Below, piece by piece: positions 17,327-25,266 of a stretch of DNA of 64,000 nt; within the stretch, counting starts at the first letter, position 1, and each line of letters begins with the position of its first letter. Position numbers and translations under genes: made by a program. Source of the DNA: Pontibacillus marinus BH030004 = DSM 16465 (GTDB lineage: Bacteria > Bacillota > Bacilli > Bacillales > BH030062); NCBI RefSeq assembly GCF_000425225.1, contig NZ_AULJ01000001.1:186001-250000 (forward strand), read 5' to 3'. Under the pieces are notes generated by a model that worked only from the letters and a program-made list of their open reading frames with translations, was not told where the DNA came from and did not search any database.

Positions 17327-18263
17327 TCTTAAAAAACACTTTCCTATTACAAAAGGGATTTTTTCAAAAGAAGTAGGTGCTGTAAAAGCAGTCGATGGTT
17401 TGTCTTTTACAATTAACAAGGGTGAGACGCTAGGAATTGTAGGGGAGTCTGGGTGTGGGAAGTCAACTGCTGCCCGAATGATCATCCGTTTAATTGAATC
17501 TTCGGAGGGATCCATAAGGTTAGAGGGACAAGAAATTAGTGAAATTAATGGTAAAAAATTAAGAGCGATTCGAAAAGATATCCAAATGGTTTTTCAAGAT
17601 CCTTTTGCGTCCCTAAACCCTCGCTGGACTGTAAGACGGACTTTATTAGAACCTATGAAAGTGTACGGTATTGGTAAACAAAGGGATAGAGAGGAAAAGG
17701 TCTACGATTTGTTAAACAAAGTAGGTCTAGATGAAAGTTATGCATACCGACATCCCCATGAATTTAGTGGAGGACAACGCCAAAGAATCGGAATTGCCAG
17801 AGCTCTTGTTCTTAATCCTAAGTTAATTATTGCTGATGAACCAGTTTCTGCATTAGATATATCTGTACAGTCTCAAGTGATTAATTTGTTACAAGATTTA
17901 CAAGAAGAGTATGACTTAACCTATCTCTTTATAACACATGATTTATCAGTTGTTGAACATATTGCGGATCGTGTTGCTGTTATGTATCTTGGTAAGATTG
18001 TGGAGTTAGCAGATAAGGAAAAGTTATTTAACAATCCTCTTCACCCATATACGGAAGCATTAATTTCCGCTGCACCTGAAGTGGAAACAGAAAACAAAAA
18101 AGAACGAATTATCTTAAGTGGTGATGTACCAAGTCCAGCTAATCCACCAAAAGGGTGCCCATTTCATACGAGATGTCCAAAAGCTATGGATATTTGTAAA
18201 GAAGAAACACCAAAGTTTAAGGAAACTTTTGAAGGGCAATATACTGCTTGTCATTTATACTAG
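17274..18263 (+). CDS. ABC transporter ATPase (DppF/OppF type)
   Basis: 329 residues with Walker A GESGCGKS, Q-loop MVFQDPFASLNP, signature FSGGQRQR, Walker B LIIADEPVSALD and the C-terminal CPFHTRCP motif. It completes the importer. The start is ambiguous: AAGGGGGG is 8 bases before TTG 17274 and 14 before ATG 17280. I prefer TTG, as used elsewhere in this operon. It overlaps the previous gene by about 50 bases. Confidence 0.86.
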   Translation: MLMKEEKLIKQPLLEVNNLKKHFPITKGIFSKEVGAVKAVDGLSFTINKGETLGIVGESGCGKSTAARMIIRLIESSEGSIRLEGQEISEINGKKLRAIRKDIQMVFQDPFASLNPRWTVRRTLLEPMKVYGIGKQRDREEKVYDLLNKVGLDESYAYRHPHEFSGGQRQRIGIARALVLNPKLIIADEPVSALDISVQSQVINLLQDLQEEYDLTYLFITHDLSVVEHIADRVAVMYLGKIVELADKEKLFNNPLHPYTEALISAAPEVETENKKERIILSGDVPSPANPPKGCPFHTRCPKAMDICKEETPKFKETFEGQYTACHLY

Positions 18264-18285
18264 TATTAGGAAAGGAATAAAAATT

Positions 18286-19467
18286 ATGTTGCTAAGTATT
18301 CCTGAGAGTGAAGTATATGAGAGACAAAAGGTATTCAATGATAGGTTAAATGAAAATGGTGTTGATGCGGTGGTTCTATTTTCACCGGTCGATATTTTTT
18401 ATTTAACAAATTTCTTTTTTTCACCAACGGAGCGGCCCATTGCACTTATAGTTGACCCGAATGGCAAATCTTATTTATTTGTACCTTATTTAGAAGTTGA
18501 TCATGCAGAAGAACATGCATTAGTCGATAAGGTTTCTTCTTATCCGGAGTATCCTGGAATTAAACATCCAATGGAGTATTTGAAACAACTGCTAAAGGAT
18601 ATTGGATTTGAGAATAAACAAGTCGGCTTTGATTCACCAGGATACGGATCACCAGCTGGGTATCGTGGGCCGAAAATAGATAGACTTATCAATGCTAAAA
18701 GTTTCATATCAGTCCAAGATATTGTTCCAGAAATGAGGGCTATCAAGTCCCAGAATGAAATAGAGCTAATTAAAGAGTCATGCAGATGGGGGAACCTTGC
18801 TCACCGATTACTTCAGAAGTATTCTGCAGTTGGGATTAGTGAGTTGGAAATTGAAAATAAAGCAAGTGCAGAAGCAACAATGGCAATGATTGAAACGTTA
18901 GGCAAAGATTATAAACCGCATGGAGAAACAGCGTTTGCGTTATTTAGAGGGCAGGTAGGTAAAGTATCTGCATTTCCACATTCGGTATCTCAAAATGCTC
19001 ACCTAAAAAAAGGTGATAATCTGGTTACAGCTTCTTCTGCAGCCATTTGGGGTTATAGAAGCGAATTGGAAAGGACGATGTTTGTTAATGAAGCAAATAA
19101 GGACCAGAGAAAATACTTCGAATATATGTATCAAAGCCAAGAAGTAGCATTTGATCATATCAAACCTGGCAATCCACTATCTTCAGTAGAAAGAGCTGTA
19201 CAAGATTATTATAAAGAGAATAACATTGAGCACTTAACACGTCACCATACTGGTCATGCTATCGGCTTATTATTCCATGAATCACCATTTTTTGACCTGG
19301 GTGATGAAACGATTATGCAACCTGGAATGGTTTTTACAGTGGAACCAGGAATCTATGTGCCAGAAGTAGGGGGATTCCGTCACTCAGATACTATTTTAGT
19401 AACAGAGGATGGAATGGAGATGTTAACTTATTACCCAAGGGACATAGACTCTTTGATATGTACCTGA
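18286..19467 (+). CDS. M24-family hydrolase with altered metal site (creatinase-like)
   Basis: 393 residues: creatinase-type N-terminal domain (~15-165) and pita-bread domain. Relative to the intact enzyme at 8061, the five ligand positions read A249, E260, H324, E353 and H366 instead of D, D, H, E, E. His in HTGHAIGLLFHE and Glu in FTVEPGIY remain. This suggests a metal-free amidinohydrolase/creatinase-like chemistry or a changed metal, not a standard prolyl aminopeptidase. AGGAAAGG lies upstream of ATG 18286. Last gene of the operon; a dispersed palindrome follows the stop. Confidence 0.8.
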   Translation: MLLSIPESEVYERQKVFNDRLNENGVDAVVLFSPVDIFYLTNFFFSPTERPIALIVDPNGKSYLFVPYLEVDHAEEHALVDKVSSYPEYPGIKHPMEYLKQLLKDIGFENKQVGFDSPGYGSPAGYRGPKIDRLINAKSFISVQDIVPEMRAIKSQNEIELIKESCRWGNLAHRLLQKYSAVGISELEIENKASAEATMAMIETLGKDYKPHGETAFALFRGQVGKVSAFPHSVSQNAHLKKGDNLVTASSAAIWGYRSELERTMFVNEANKDQRKYFEYMYQSQEVAFDHIKPGNPLSSVERAVQDYYKENNIEHLTRHHTGHAIGLLFHESPFFDLGDETIMQPGMVFTVEPGIYVPEVGGFRHSDTILVTEDGMEMLTYYPRDIDSLICT

Positions 19468-19472
19468 GAATA

Positions 19473-19517
19473 AAAGTGCCTGACCCCACTGCGTTAACGT
19501 CGGGGGAGGCACCACAT
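19473..19517. repeat. Degenerate dispersed palindrome
   Basis: GTGCCTGACCCC, a CGTTAACG centre and an imperfect GGGGGAGGCACC right arm that has lost the TCA of the consensus. It lies immediately after the operon end and may still form a weak terminator. Confidence 0.65.
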
Positions 19518-19520
19518 TTG

Positions 19521-19697
19521 TTATGATTTTAAAACTACTTTAATCTTTTCATCTTCTTTCTTATCGCAAAAATCATATCCTTTTGCTGCTTCTTCTGGAG
19601 GTAGTTTGTGGGTAATAATATCAGTTGGATCGAATTCTTGATTCTCAATCATCTCGTACAGTTTAGGCATAAGGTGGATGAAAGGTGCCTCGTCCTC
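19521..19697 (-). pseudogene. C-terminal remnant of a zinc alcohol dehydrogenase
   Basis: Reading the minus strand gives a clear medium-chain dehydrogenase C-terminus: HLMPKLYEMIENQEFDPTD, then IITHKLPPEEAAKGYDFCD and KIKVVLKS before the stop. Reading upstream, the frame hits a TGA at about 19695-19697 and no further homologous sequence is recognisable. Only ~57 of the expected ~380 codons remain, so this is decayed. It sits between a repeat and a terminator. Confidence 0.7.
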
Positions 19698-19735
19698 TCA
19701 AGTATCGAAGTATTGAAAAAAGTTAATGATACGTG

Positions 19736-19779
19736 AAAAGAAGCTAATCTAGTACTTTTTGAAGATTAGCTTCTTTTTT
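19736..19779. terminator. Intrinsic terminator
   Basis: AAGAAGCTAATCT pairs with AGATTAGCTTCTT around a ~13-base loop, with A and T runs on either side. It lies 32 bases beyond the 3' end of the frameshifted minus-strand gene at 19811, which it probably terminates. Confidence 0.75.
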
Positions 19780-19810
19780 GATTTATTTACTGAAGCTACT
19801 TATTTATTAC

Positions 19811-20396
19811 TTAAAGTATGGACATAAAGAAATATTGATTTATTTCATGTTGCGAAGGGACGATGCACCTGTCCCTATTGTCCCGCAATCTATAGCGGTC
19901 CCATTGGTTAAGCAAGTCATCTACATTTTCACTGTCTGAGTCTTTTAAGGCTTTAAATAAAGTGTTTTTATGGTTACTTAAAAGCCAATTAATATTTTTT
20001 TGAATAAATGTAAGGTGATTAACATCTAAAGAATCGTTTGATTTCTCTGCGTTTATTGATTTAATTATTCCTGATAAGTGAGTATCTAGTGGGTATAACA
20101 CTGAAGAATCAAAGAACAGGTTATCTTGCGCTTGTGATCGTAGATAAGATAGAGATTCTTGTGTTTTTCCTAGCCAAATAGCTGCTAAAACAATGCTTTC
20201 TTCATACTCATCTTTATCATCATTTTCAAAAGCATGAATAGCTTCCAGCAAATAATCGTTTGTTTGCTTCATATTCAAATGGAATGAATCAACAGACTGA
20301 ACGTAGCTTTTTTTTATCACTAAAATGTTCTACTATTACAATAGTAGTAAGTACGCATATGATGGTTATACCAATAAAGAAATTTGTTCTTTTCAT
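19811..20396 (-). pseudogene. Frameshifted membrane-anchored/secreted protein
   Basis: A 169-codon frame (to GTG 20320) has no ribosome site of its own. Upstream, ATG 20396, with AGGAA before it, encodes a hydrophobic leader (MKRTNFFIGITIICVLTTIV) in another frame. The two meet at a run of eight A on the coding strand (20308-20315). Removing one A fuses them into a ~194-residue protein with an N-terminal membrane anchor and an acidic helical domain. It is a recent frameshift, a phase-variable tract or a sequencing error. Family not recognised. Confidence 0.6.
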
Positions 20397-20580
20397 TTGT
20401 TTAGTTCCTTTCATCAATAAATGACTGAATGCTTATTACGATAAATATCTTATAATTCCTTCTTTATGAACAACTTTTTTGTAAGCACAATTTAATCATT
20501 GCAAAGATCAATCTCCCTATATGCAGGCTGACAGTCAACGATCTCTCCTTAAACTAATTACTTTATATCTTAAAGAAAGT
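20397..20580. other. Intergenic stretch without gene
   Basis: I see no supported gene, only AT-rich sequence carrying the start region of the minus-strand gene at 20396. The divergent plus-strand gene begins after the palindrome that follows. Confidence 0.4.
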
Positions 20581-20632
20581 GGTGCCTGACCCCCGGTGCG
20601 TTAACGAATTAACGCGCCGGGGGTCAGGCACC
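20581..20632. repeat. Full-length dispersed palindrome
   Basis: The best-preserved copy in the window: GGTGCCTGACCCCCGG and CCGGGGGTCAGGCACC arms around GTGCGTTAACGAATTAACGCG, itself a near palindrome with two GTTAAC-like cores. It could fold into a very stable hairpin. Confidence 0.85.
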
Positions 20633-20709
20633 GTTTTGGATATTTATGTTAAAATCTGAAATATAGTAAGCTAATAAGGAAGTGATGTCATTAATTTTTG
20701 GAGGGTTCT

Positions 20710-21435
20710 ATGAAAAAGTGGTTGATCACCATTGCTTTGTGCGTTCTACCATTAGGGGTAATTGCTTTCAATAGCAAATTCTATTATCCAAAACTACCAT
20801 TTGATTCTGTGAGCAAAAAAGAAGTAGTTGAATCTATAACTCAATCTTCAAAGGATATGGTGAAGGTTGCAGAAGAAAATGGATATGAGTGGTTTATTAC
20901 ACGCATGGAACAAGGAAAAGCTCGTGAGAATTTAAAGGAAATGATAAGTAAAAAAGGATGGAAGTTTAAAGAACAAATGGGAAGTGGCTATATTTTTGAA
21001 AAGAACGATAAAAGACTGATAGCAGAGACAGAAATGTGGACTGGAAACTTTGTTATGGTGCAAGTCCCGAATACATGGGATATTCCCGCCTATATAGAGA
21101 AGGACCTAAGTGTGGAAGAGGAGCTGAAGAAATATGAGGATGTATTTAAGCAAGCTAAGGAAGCAAAGGTAGTTGAAGATCTGGGGAATGGAATACATGA
21201 ATTAAGAGGTACTGATGCTGTAAAGTTTATTCCAGAACAAGCGAAAGTAACCTCATTTGGAAAGCTTAGCTATGGCAATATAGTTATCGAGTATAAGCTG
21301 AAAAATCTTGAATATGCTGTTACTTATTTTACTTATGATAAGAGAGTTAGAAAATCAATTTATAACCCAGAAACTAAAGAAATGTTCTTCAAAAATTCCT
21401 GGGAAAAGAAAATTGTGAAAAGAGAACTGGAGTAA
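20710..21435 (+). CDS. Unknown exported or membrane-anchored protein
   Basis: 241 residues from ATG 20710 (GGAGGG 5 bases upstream). An N-terminal hydrophobic segment (residues 4-20) after MKK resembles an uncleaved signal anchor. The rest is charged and mixed alpha/beta with no cysteine-based or catalytic motif that I recognise. It is isolated between dispersed palindromes. I do not recognise the family. Confidence 0.65.
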   Translation: MKKWLITIALCVLPLGVIAFNSKFYYPKLPFDSVSKKEVVESITQSSKDMVKVAEENGYEWFITRMEQGKARENLKEMISKKGWKFKEQMGSGYIFEKNDKRLIAETEMWTGNFVMVQVPNTWDIPAYIEKDLSVEEELKKYEDVFKQAKEAKVVEDLGNGIHELRGTDAVKFIPEQAKVTSFGKLSYGNIVIEYKLKNLEYAVTYFTYDKRVRKSIYNPETKEMFFKNSWEKKIVKRELE

Positions 21436-21485
21436 ATCAGGCAAGGTCGTATTTGAAATAGAATATCATAGTGTCTGTATCTCCC

Positions 21486-21499
21486 CTGGGGTCAGGCAC
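21486..21499. repeat. Half of a dispersed palindrome
   Basis: CTGGGGTCAGGCAC matches the right arm of the dispersed palindrome with no complementary left arm nearby. It is probably a decayed copy, lying just upstream of mazE. Confidence 0.5.
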
Positions 21500-21534
21500 A
21501 ATGTATATACAAAATGAGGAGGAGATGGTGCGAT

Positions 21535-21816
21535 ATGGGACAAGAAAGTGATAAAGATCGTCAGGTAGGAAGCTTATTTTATTCAACCAAAGTCCAAAAA
21601 TGGGGCAATAGCTTGGGAGTTCGTATTCCTAACGTTTTTGCTAAAAGCATTGAGATTGGTGAAGGAACAGAAGTCGAAATGTATGTTAGTGATCAAAAGC
21701 TTACGATTCAACCGAAAAACAAAAAACCAACATTAGAAGAATTACTAGCACAATGTAAACCCGAAAATCGTCATGAAGAAATTGACTCCGGGAACAAAGG
21801 AAAGGAATTGTTGTAA
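21535..21816 (+). CDS. mazE: MazE-family antitoxin (AbrB/SpoVT fold)
   Basis: 93 residues. The swapped-hairpin DNA-binding core is KVQKWGNSLGVRIPNVFAKS followed by GTEVEMYV and LTIQP. The acidic C-terminal tail (PTLEELLAQCKPENRHEEID) is the expected toxin-binding region. GAGGAGGAG lies before ATG 21535. A longer frame from 21514 contains the ribosome site. Its stop overlaps the toxin start by one base, so the two are translationally coupled and probably autorepressed. Confidence 0.88.
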   Translation: MGQESDKDRQVGSLFYSTKVQKWGNSLGVRIPNVFAKSIEIGEGTEVEMYVSDQKLTIQPKNKKPTLEELLAQCKPENRHEEIDSGNKGKELL

Positions 21817-22142
21817 TGTCAGCACCAGAACAAGGGGCATTGGTTTATTTAGACTTCAATCCGCAGGCTGAGCATGAACAAGCAGGCCGACGCCCAGTTA
21901 TTGTATTATCTCCGTATTCATTTAACAACGTAACAGGTTTGGCTTCTGTATGTCCGATAACGAATACAGCTAGAGGGTGGGGGTTTGAAGAACCTTTACC
22001 CGATGGATTAGTTTTTGAAGGCGTGATCTTAACGGATCAAATTAAGAAGTTAGATTGGACGGTACGTAATATCCAACTAAAAGGATATGCTGATTCGCAA
22101 ACTGTACAGAATTGCTTGAACAAAATACATATCTTTTTGTAG
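21816..22142 (+). CDS. mazF: MazF/PemK-family endoribonuclease toxin
   Basis: 108 residues, the usual MazF length. Conserved features are GALVYLDFNPQAEHEQAGRRPVIVLS near the start, PITNTARG, and VILTDQIKKLDW with the catalytic-loop Asp-Gln. It cleaves mRNA when free of MazE. It starts one base inside the antitoxin stop codon. A dispersed palindrome lies 45 bases downstream. Confidence 0.88.
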   Translation: MSAPEQGALVYLDFNPQAEHEQAGRRPVIVLSPYSFNNVTGLASVCPITNTARGWGFEEPLPDGLVFEGVILTDQIKKLDWTVRNIQLKGYADSQTVQNCLNKIHIFL

Positions 22143-22185
22143 CAGGCGACAAGGTACAGGTGTATCATCTCTTCGTATCCCCTAA

Positions 22186-22236
22186 AGGTGCCTGACCCCT
22201 ACTACGTTAACGCGTGAAGGTGCTGGTGTCAGACAC
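22186..22236. repeat. Dispersed palindrome, degenerate right arm
   Basis: GGTGCCTGACCCC left arm, CGTTAACGCG centre, and a right arm GGTGTCAGACAC with substitutions. It follows mazF and may serve as its terminator. Confidence 0.65.
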
Positions 22237-22352
22237 TTTACTTCTCAAATCTCCTTAAAATAACATCTCATATTCACGATCTCTCCCCTTTAAAACTCTA
22301 TCAAAATGCCGAAAATAGGATCATATCGTATTTAATTTGAAGGAGTTATTTT

Positions 22353-23030
22353 ATGTCTAATCAAAACCCAGGTTGTTTAGGATCATTATTAAAACTCATT
22401 GGAATCGAGAAAGGTACAACCTCAGATGAACATACAGAGATGAAACTACCATATGCAATAAGGGATGACTTTTTATCACCAGCAGAATTATCCTTTTATC
22501 AAGTGCTGAACCAAGTAGTAGATAGTAGCGGCGTGATCTGCCCTAAAGTTTCACTTGGAGATATCTTTTTTGTGAAAGCTAAAGACAAAAGTAAACACAC
22601 AACCTATTTAAACAAGATTAATAGAAAGCACATCGATTTCCTTATATGTGACACAGCTACAATGAAACCTGTTGTAGGCGTAGAGTTAGACGATTCATCT
22701 CACTCTAGACAGGACCGTATAAAGCGAGATGAATTCGTTAATAAGCTATTTTCTGACGCTGGCCTTCCTTTAGTACGCATTGCGAATAAGCGAAGCTATA
22801 CTGTATCTGAAATAAAAGAAAGGATCTATCCTTTTCTACAAAAAGAAGCCGATACTTCAAAAGAGTTTGAAACACAAGTGAATTCGAACCAGGATACAAA
22901 TGAACCTACATGTAAAAAGTGTGGAAGCTCAATGACAAGAAGAATTGCCAAAAGTGGTGAAAGAAAAGGTAAGGCCTTTTACGGTTGTAGTAATTTTCCG
23001 AAGTGTCGAGAAGTAGTTGCTATTGATTGA
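22353..23030 (+). CDS. DUF2726 protein with topoisomerase-type zinc ribbon
   Basis: 225 residues. Residues ~40-165 form a DUF2726 domain, a likely PD-(D/E)XK-type fold: HIDFLICD, then VVGVELDDSSH and PLVRI. Residues ~187-222 form a zinc ribbon: CKKCGSSM, an RKGKAFYGCSNFP segment and KC. It probably binds DNA, possibly as a nuclease or repair factor. GAAGGAG precedes the ATG. It stands alone, ends in a strong terminator at 23128, and is the last gene before the defence island. Confidence 0.82.
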   Translation: MSNQNPGCLGSLLKLIGIEKGTTSDEHTEMKLPYAIRDDFLSPAELSFYQVLNQVVDSSGVICPKVSLGDIFFVKAKDKSKHTTYLNKINRKHIDFLICDTATMKPVVGVELDDSSHSRQDRIKRDEFVNKLFSDAGLPLVRIANKRSYTVSEIKERIYPFLQKEADTSKEFETQVNSNQDTNEPTCKKCGSSMTRRIAKSGERKGKAFYGCSNFPKCREVVAID

Positions 23031-23127
23031 GTTTATTTCTCCTACTGTAAAGAAAACCCATAAGACTTGCTTATAAAATGATCGAAAAGCTAGACTATGT
23101 GATATAAGTTGAATTATTGAGTAATAA

Positions 23128-23180
23128 AACAAAAAGAAAGAGTAGAGTCACGGATGAATCTACTCTTTCTTTTTGTTTTT
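23128..23180. terminator. Strong intrinsic terminator
   Basis: CAAAAAGAAAGAGTAGA pairs with TCTACTCTTTCTTTTTG around a 12-base loop, with extra T after it. It separates the DUF2726 gene from the defence locus. Confidence 0.85.
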
Positions 23181-23553
23181 GAAATATACATGTAGGCGTA
23201 GTGGTACTTTATGACTGTTAAATGTGAAATTATACTACGAAATAAACACTAACTATATATTATTATATTCAAAAATTACCATTAGAATGATTGTGCAACC
23301 CTATGCTCTTATGGGGGACATTTATGCTAAAATTAACAAGGAATTCATTTACAATTTATCAGATTATTAATTTTCAACAAATTTACAACAAATTACATAA
23401 GGAAAAGACTTTAAACAAAGTAGTAATGAAGTCACTCTGTAGTTGTGTGAATAGCTCATATATTTATGATAGAATTTATTTGGAAACCATATGTAAATAA
23501 AAGTAATTAAAAGTTGAAAAACAAATGAAATACTAATTCGAGGAGGGTAAGTA
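23181..23553 (+). promoter_or_regulatory. Leader/promoter region of the DptFGH-like operon
   Basis: No well-supported gene is present. A candidate promoter is TTGTGT (23443-23448), a 16-base spacer and TATGAT (23465-23470). The -10 lies in a TTTATGATAGA string that also occurs at 43322-43332. AGGAGGG at 23541 serves the first gene. The rest is AT-rich, with a poorly supported ~58-codon frame from 23324. Confidence 0.45.
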
Positions 23554-25251
23554 TTGGAAGGTAATCCTTTTGTTTATTATTTAGACCAATACAATGTATT
23601 GTCACCTAACCATGCAAAGATCTATGACGAGTACACACATGATGAAAATAGTGGAATTAATTACCATTTTAATGTTCATACTCAAATTGAAGACACGTTA
23701 GTTAATCTTTTTGAAAGTAAGCCACAGAGTGTAATTTTGACGGGTAATGCAGGGGACGGCAAAACACGCTTATGTAGAATGATACATAATCACTTTAACG
23801 AACATAATGAGTTAACTACATGGCCGGAAGAAGGAATAATAGAATTTCCTTTTAAAAATGGAAAAATAAGAATTGTTAAAGACTTATCTGAATTAAAAGA
23901 AGATGTGATCTTGAGAGAGTTATCATTGTTACAAGATAACATTCAAACACAGCATACAAATAAAACTTATTATTTAATTGCTGCTAACGAAGGAAAATTA
24001 ACAAAGTTTTTATCACAGCACAACGAAGTATTAAGTCTATTAAATAAAGAGGTTCTAAAACGTTTTGAGTCTCATGAACATAATTCAAATCAATTTAGTA
24101 TCTTTAATCTTCTAGATGTTACTTCCTCTGTCTATGTTAATAGAGTCTTAGAAGATTGGAATAAAGATGAAAATTGGCATCCATGCCAATCATGCCCGAA
24201 ACAAGATCGGTGTATCATTTACATGAATCATGAGAGAACTTCTAATGATCACATTCAACAAAAAATTGTTGAACAGTATCAAATGTTAGATTATCTAGAT
24301 ACTCACATTACACTGAGAGAAATGTTGATTCACATCAGCTTTATGTTAACAGGTGGTTACACATGTGAAGATGTATTAGAAGCGGATTACACTGATTTGA
24401 AAGAACAAATAAAACGTCCTTACTACCAAAACTTTTATGGTCAAGAATTAAGTGAAAATGCATTTTCTGAGATGAAAGCTTTAAGATTATTTAAAACACT
24501 TGATCCGGGGAATTACTCCCATTCATCTATAGATGATTTCATTATTAATGGAGATATTAACGGAGATGAGGACCTTGAAAAGATTTACGAGAATCTTTTT
24601 GGAAAAACACTTGATCTAGAGTTAGGCTACTTCCAAAAGAAATTAGCATTATATCGTGACTATAACATAGGTAGTGATCAATCTCTGATTGATGAATGGA
24701 TACCAAAATTGAGGAGAAAGTTCTTTTATGAGTTAGAAGATAATCATATCTTCAAGCCTAACCAGCTTTTACCTTATGAATACCTAAGTGACTATAAATC
24801 TATGTTTGATGATATTAAGAACCAAAAGGCAACCAAAAAGGTATTAATAGGTGGGTTAAATCGGGTCTTCTCTGGAAGACTTACTAAAGAAACCAAGCAT
24901 CTATATGCAACAAATAAGAACTTAATGGTTTACGACACTTTTAAACAAAATAAAGATGTCAAACTCATTGAAGAAAGTGAAAGGTATGACCTAGATAGAA
25001 AACCTTCTACGTTCACTTTATGGGTGGACGACGAAGTAGAGTTGCCGTTAAACTTAGCGATTTTTGAATATCTGATGAGAGCTAGTGGTGGAGGAACACA
25101 TAATATACTTCAACAAGATGCAGAAATTTTAGTAGACACTTTTAAGAATGAATTGATAAGAATTAGTGACGCCGATGATTATATATTAAACATCTTAAGG
25201 TATGACTCAGATGAAGGTTTATTTATAGAAGACGAAATTACTTTAGATTAA
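23554..25251 (+). CDS. dptF: Phosphorothioation-dependent restriction protein DptF-like (SspF/DndF)
   Basis: 565 residues. The Walker A motif is G64-NAGDGK-T71 (ILTGNAGDGKT), typical of DptF. C211, C214 and C220 form a possible zinc knuckle. DptF/SspF is an ATPase acting with G and H to attack DNA lacking phosphorothioate marks. The start is TTG at 23554, with AGGAGGG ~7 bases upstream; no good ATG alternative exists. Followed after 15 bases by the G gene. Family assignment rests on motif, length and gene order. Confidence 0.72.
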   Translation: MEGNPFVYYLDQYNVLSPNHAKIYDEYTHDENSGINYHFNVHTQIEDTLVNLFESKPQSVILTGNAGDGKTRLCRMIHNHFNEHNELTTWPEEGIIEFPFKNGKIRIVKDLSELKEDVILRELSLLQDNIQTQHTNKTYYLIAANEGKLTKFLSQHNEVLSLLNKEVLKRFESHEHNSNQFSIFNLLDVTSSVYVNRVLEDWNKDENWHPCQSCPKQDRCIIYMNHERTSNDHIQQKIVEQYQMLDYLDTHITLREMLIHISFMLTGGYTCEDVLEADYTDLKEQIKRPYYQNFYGQELSENAFSEMKALRLFKTLDPGNYSHSSIDDFIINGDINGDEDLEKIYENLFGKTLDLELGYFQKKLALYRDYNIGSDQSLIDEWIPKLRRKFFYELEDNHIFKPNQLLPYEYLSDYKSMFDDIKNQKATKKVLIGGLNRVFSGRLTKETKHLYATNKNLMVYDTFKQNKDVKLIEESERYDLDRKPSTFTLWVDDEVELPLNLAIFEYLMRASGGGTHNILQQDAEILVDTFKNELIRISDADDYILNILRYDSDEGLFIEDEITLD

Positions 25252-25266
25252 GAATGGAGGTTCACC

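Noticed and set aside
8061-19467. Firm assignment as an ectoine degradation operon
   Set aside because: Enzyme classes are compatible, but the importer is peptide-type, DUF885 is unexplained and no succinate-semialdehyde dehydrogenase is present, so it is kept only as a hypothesis.
23324-23500. 58-codon ORF (MLKLTRNSFTI start) in the DptF leader
   Set aside because: AT-rich composition with Ile/Asn/Lys bias, runs across the candidate promoter, and matches no family. A GGGGGA site upstream is the only support.
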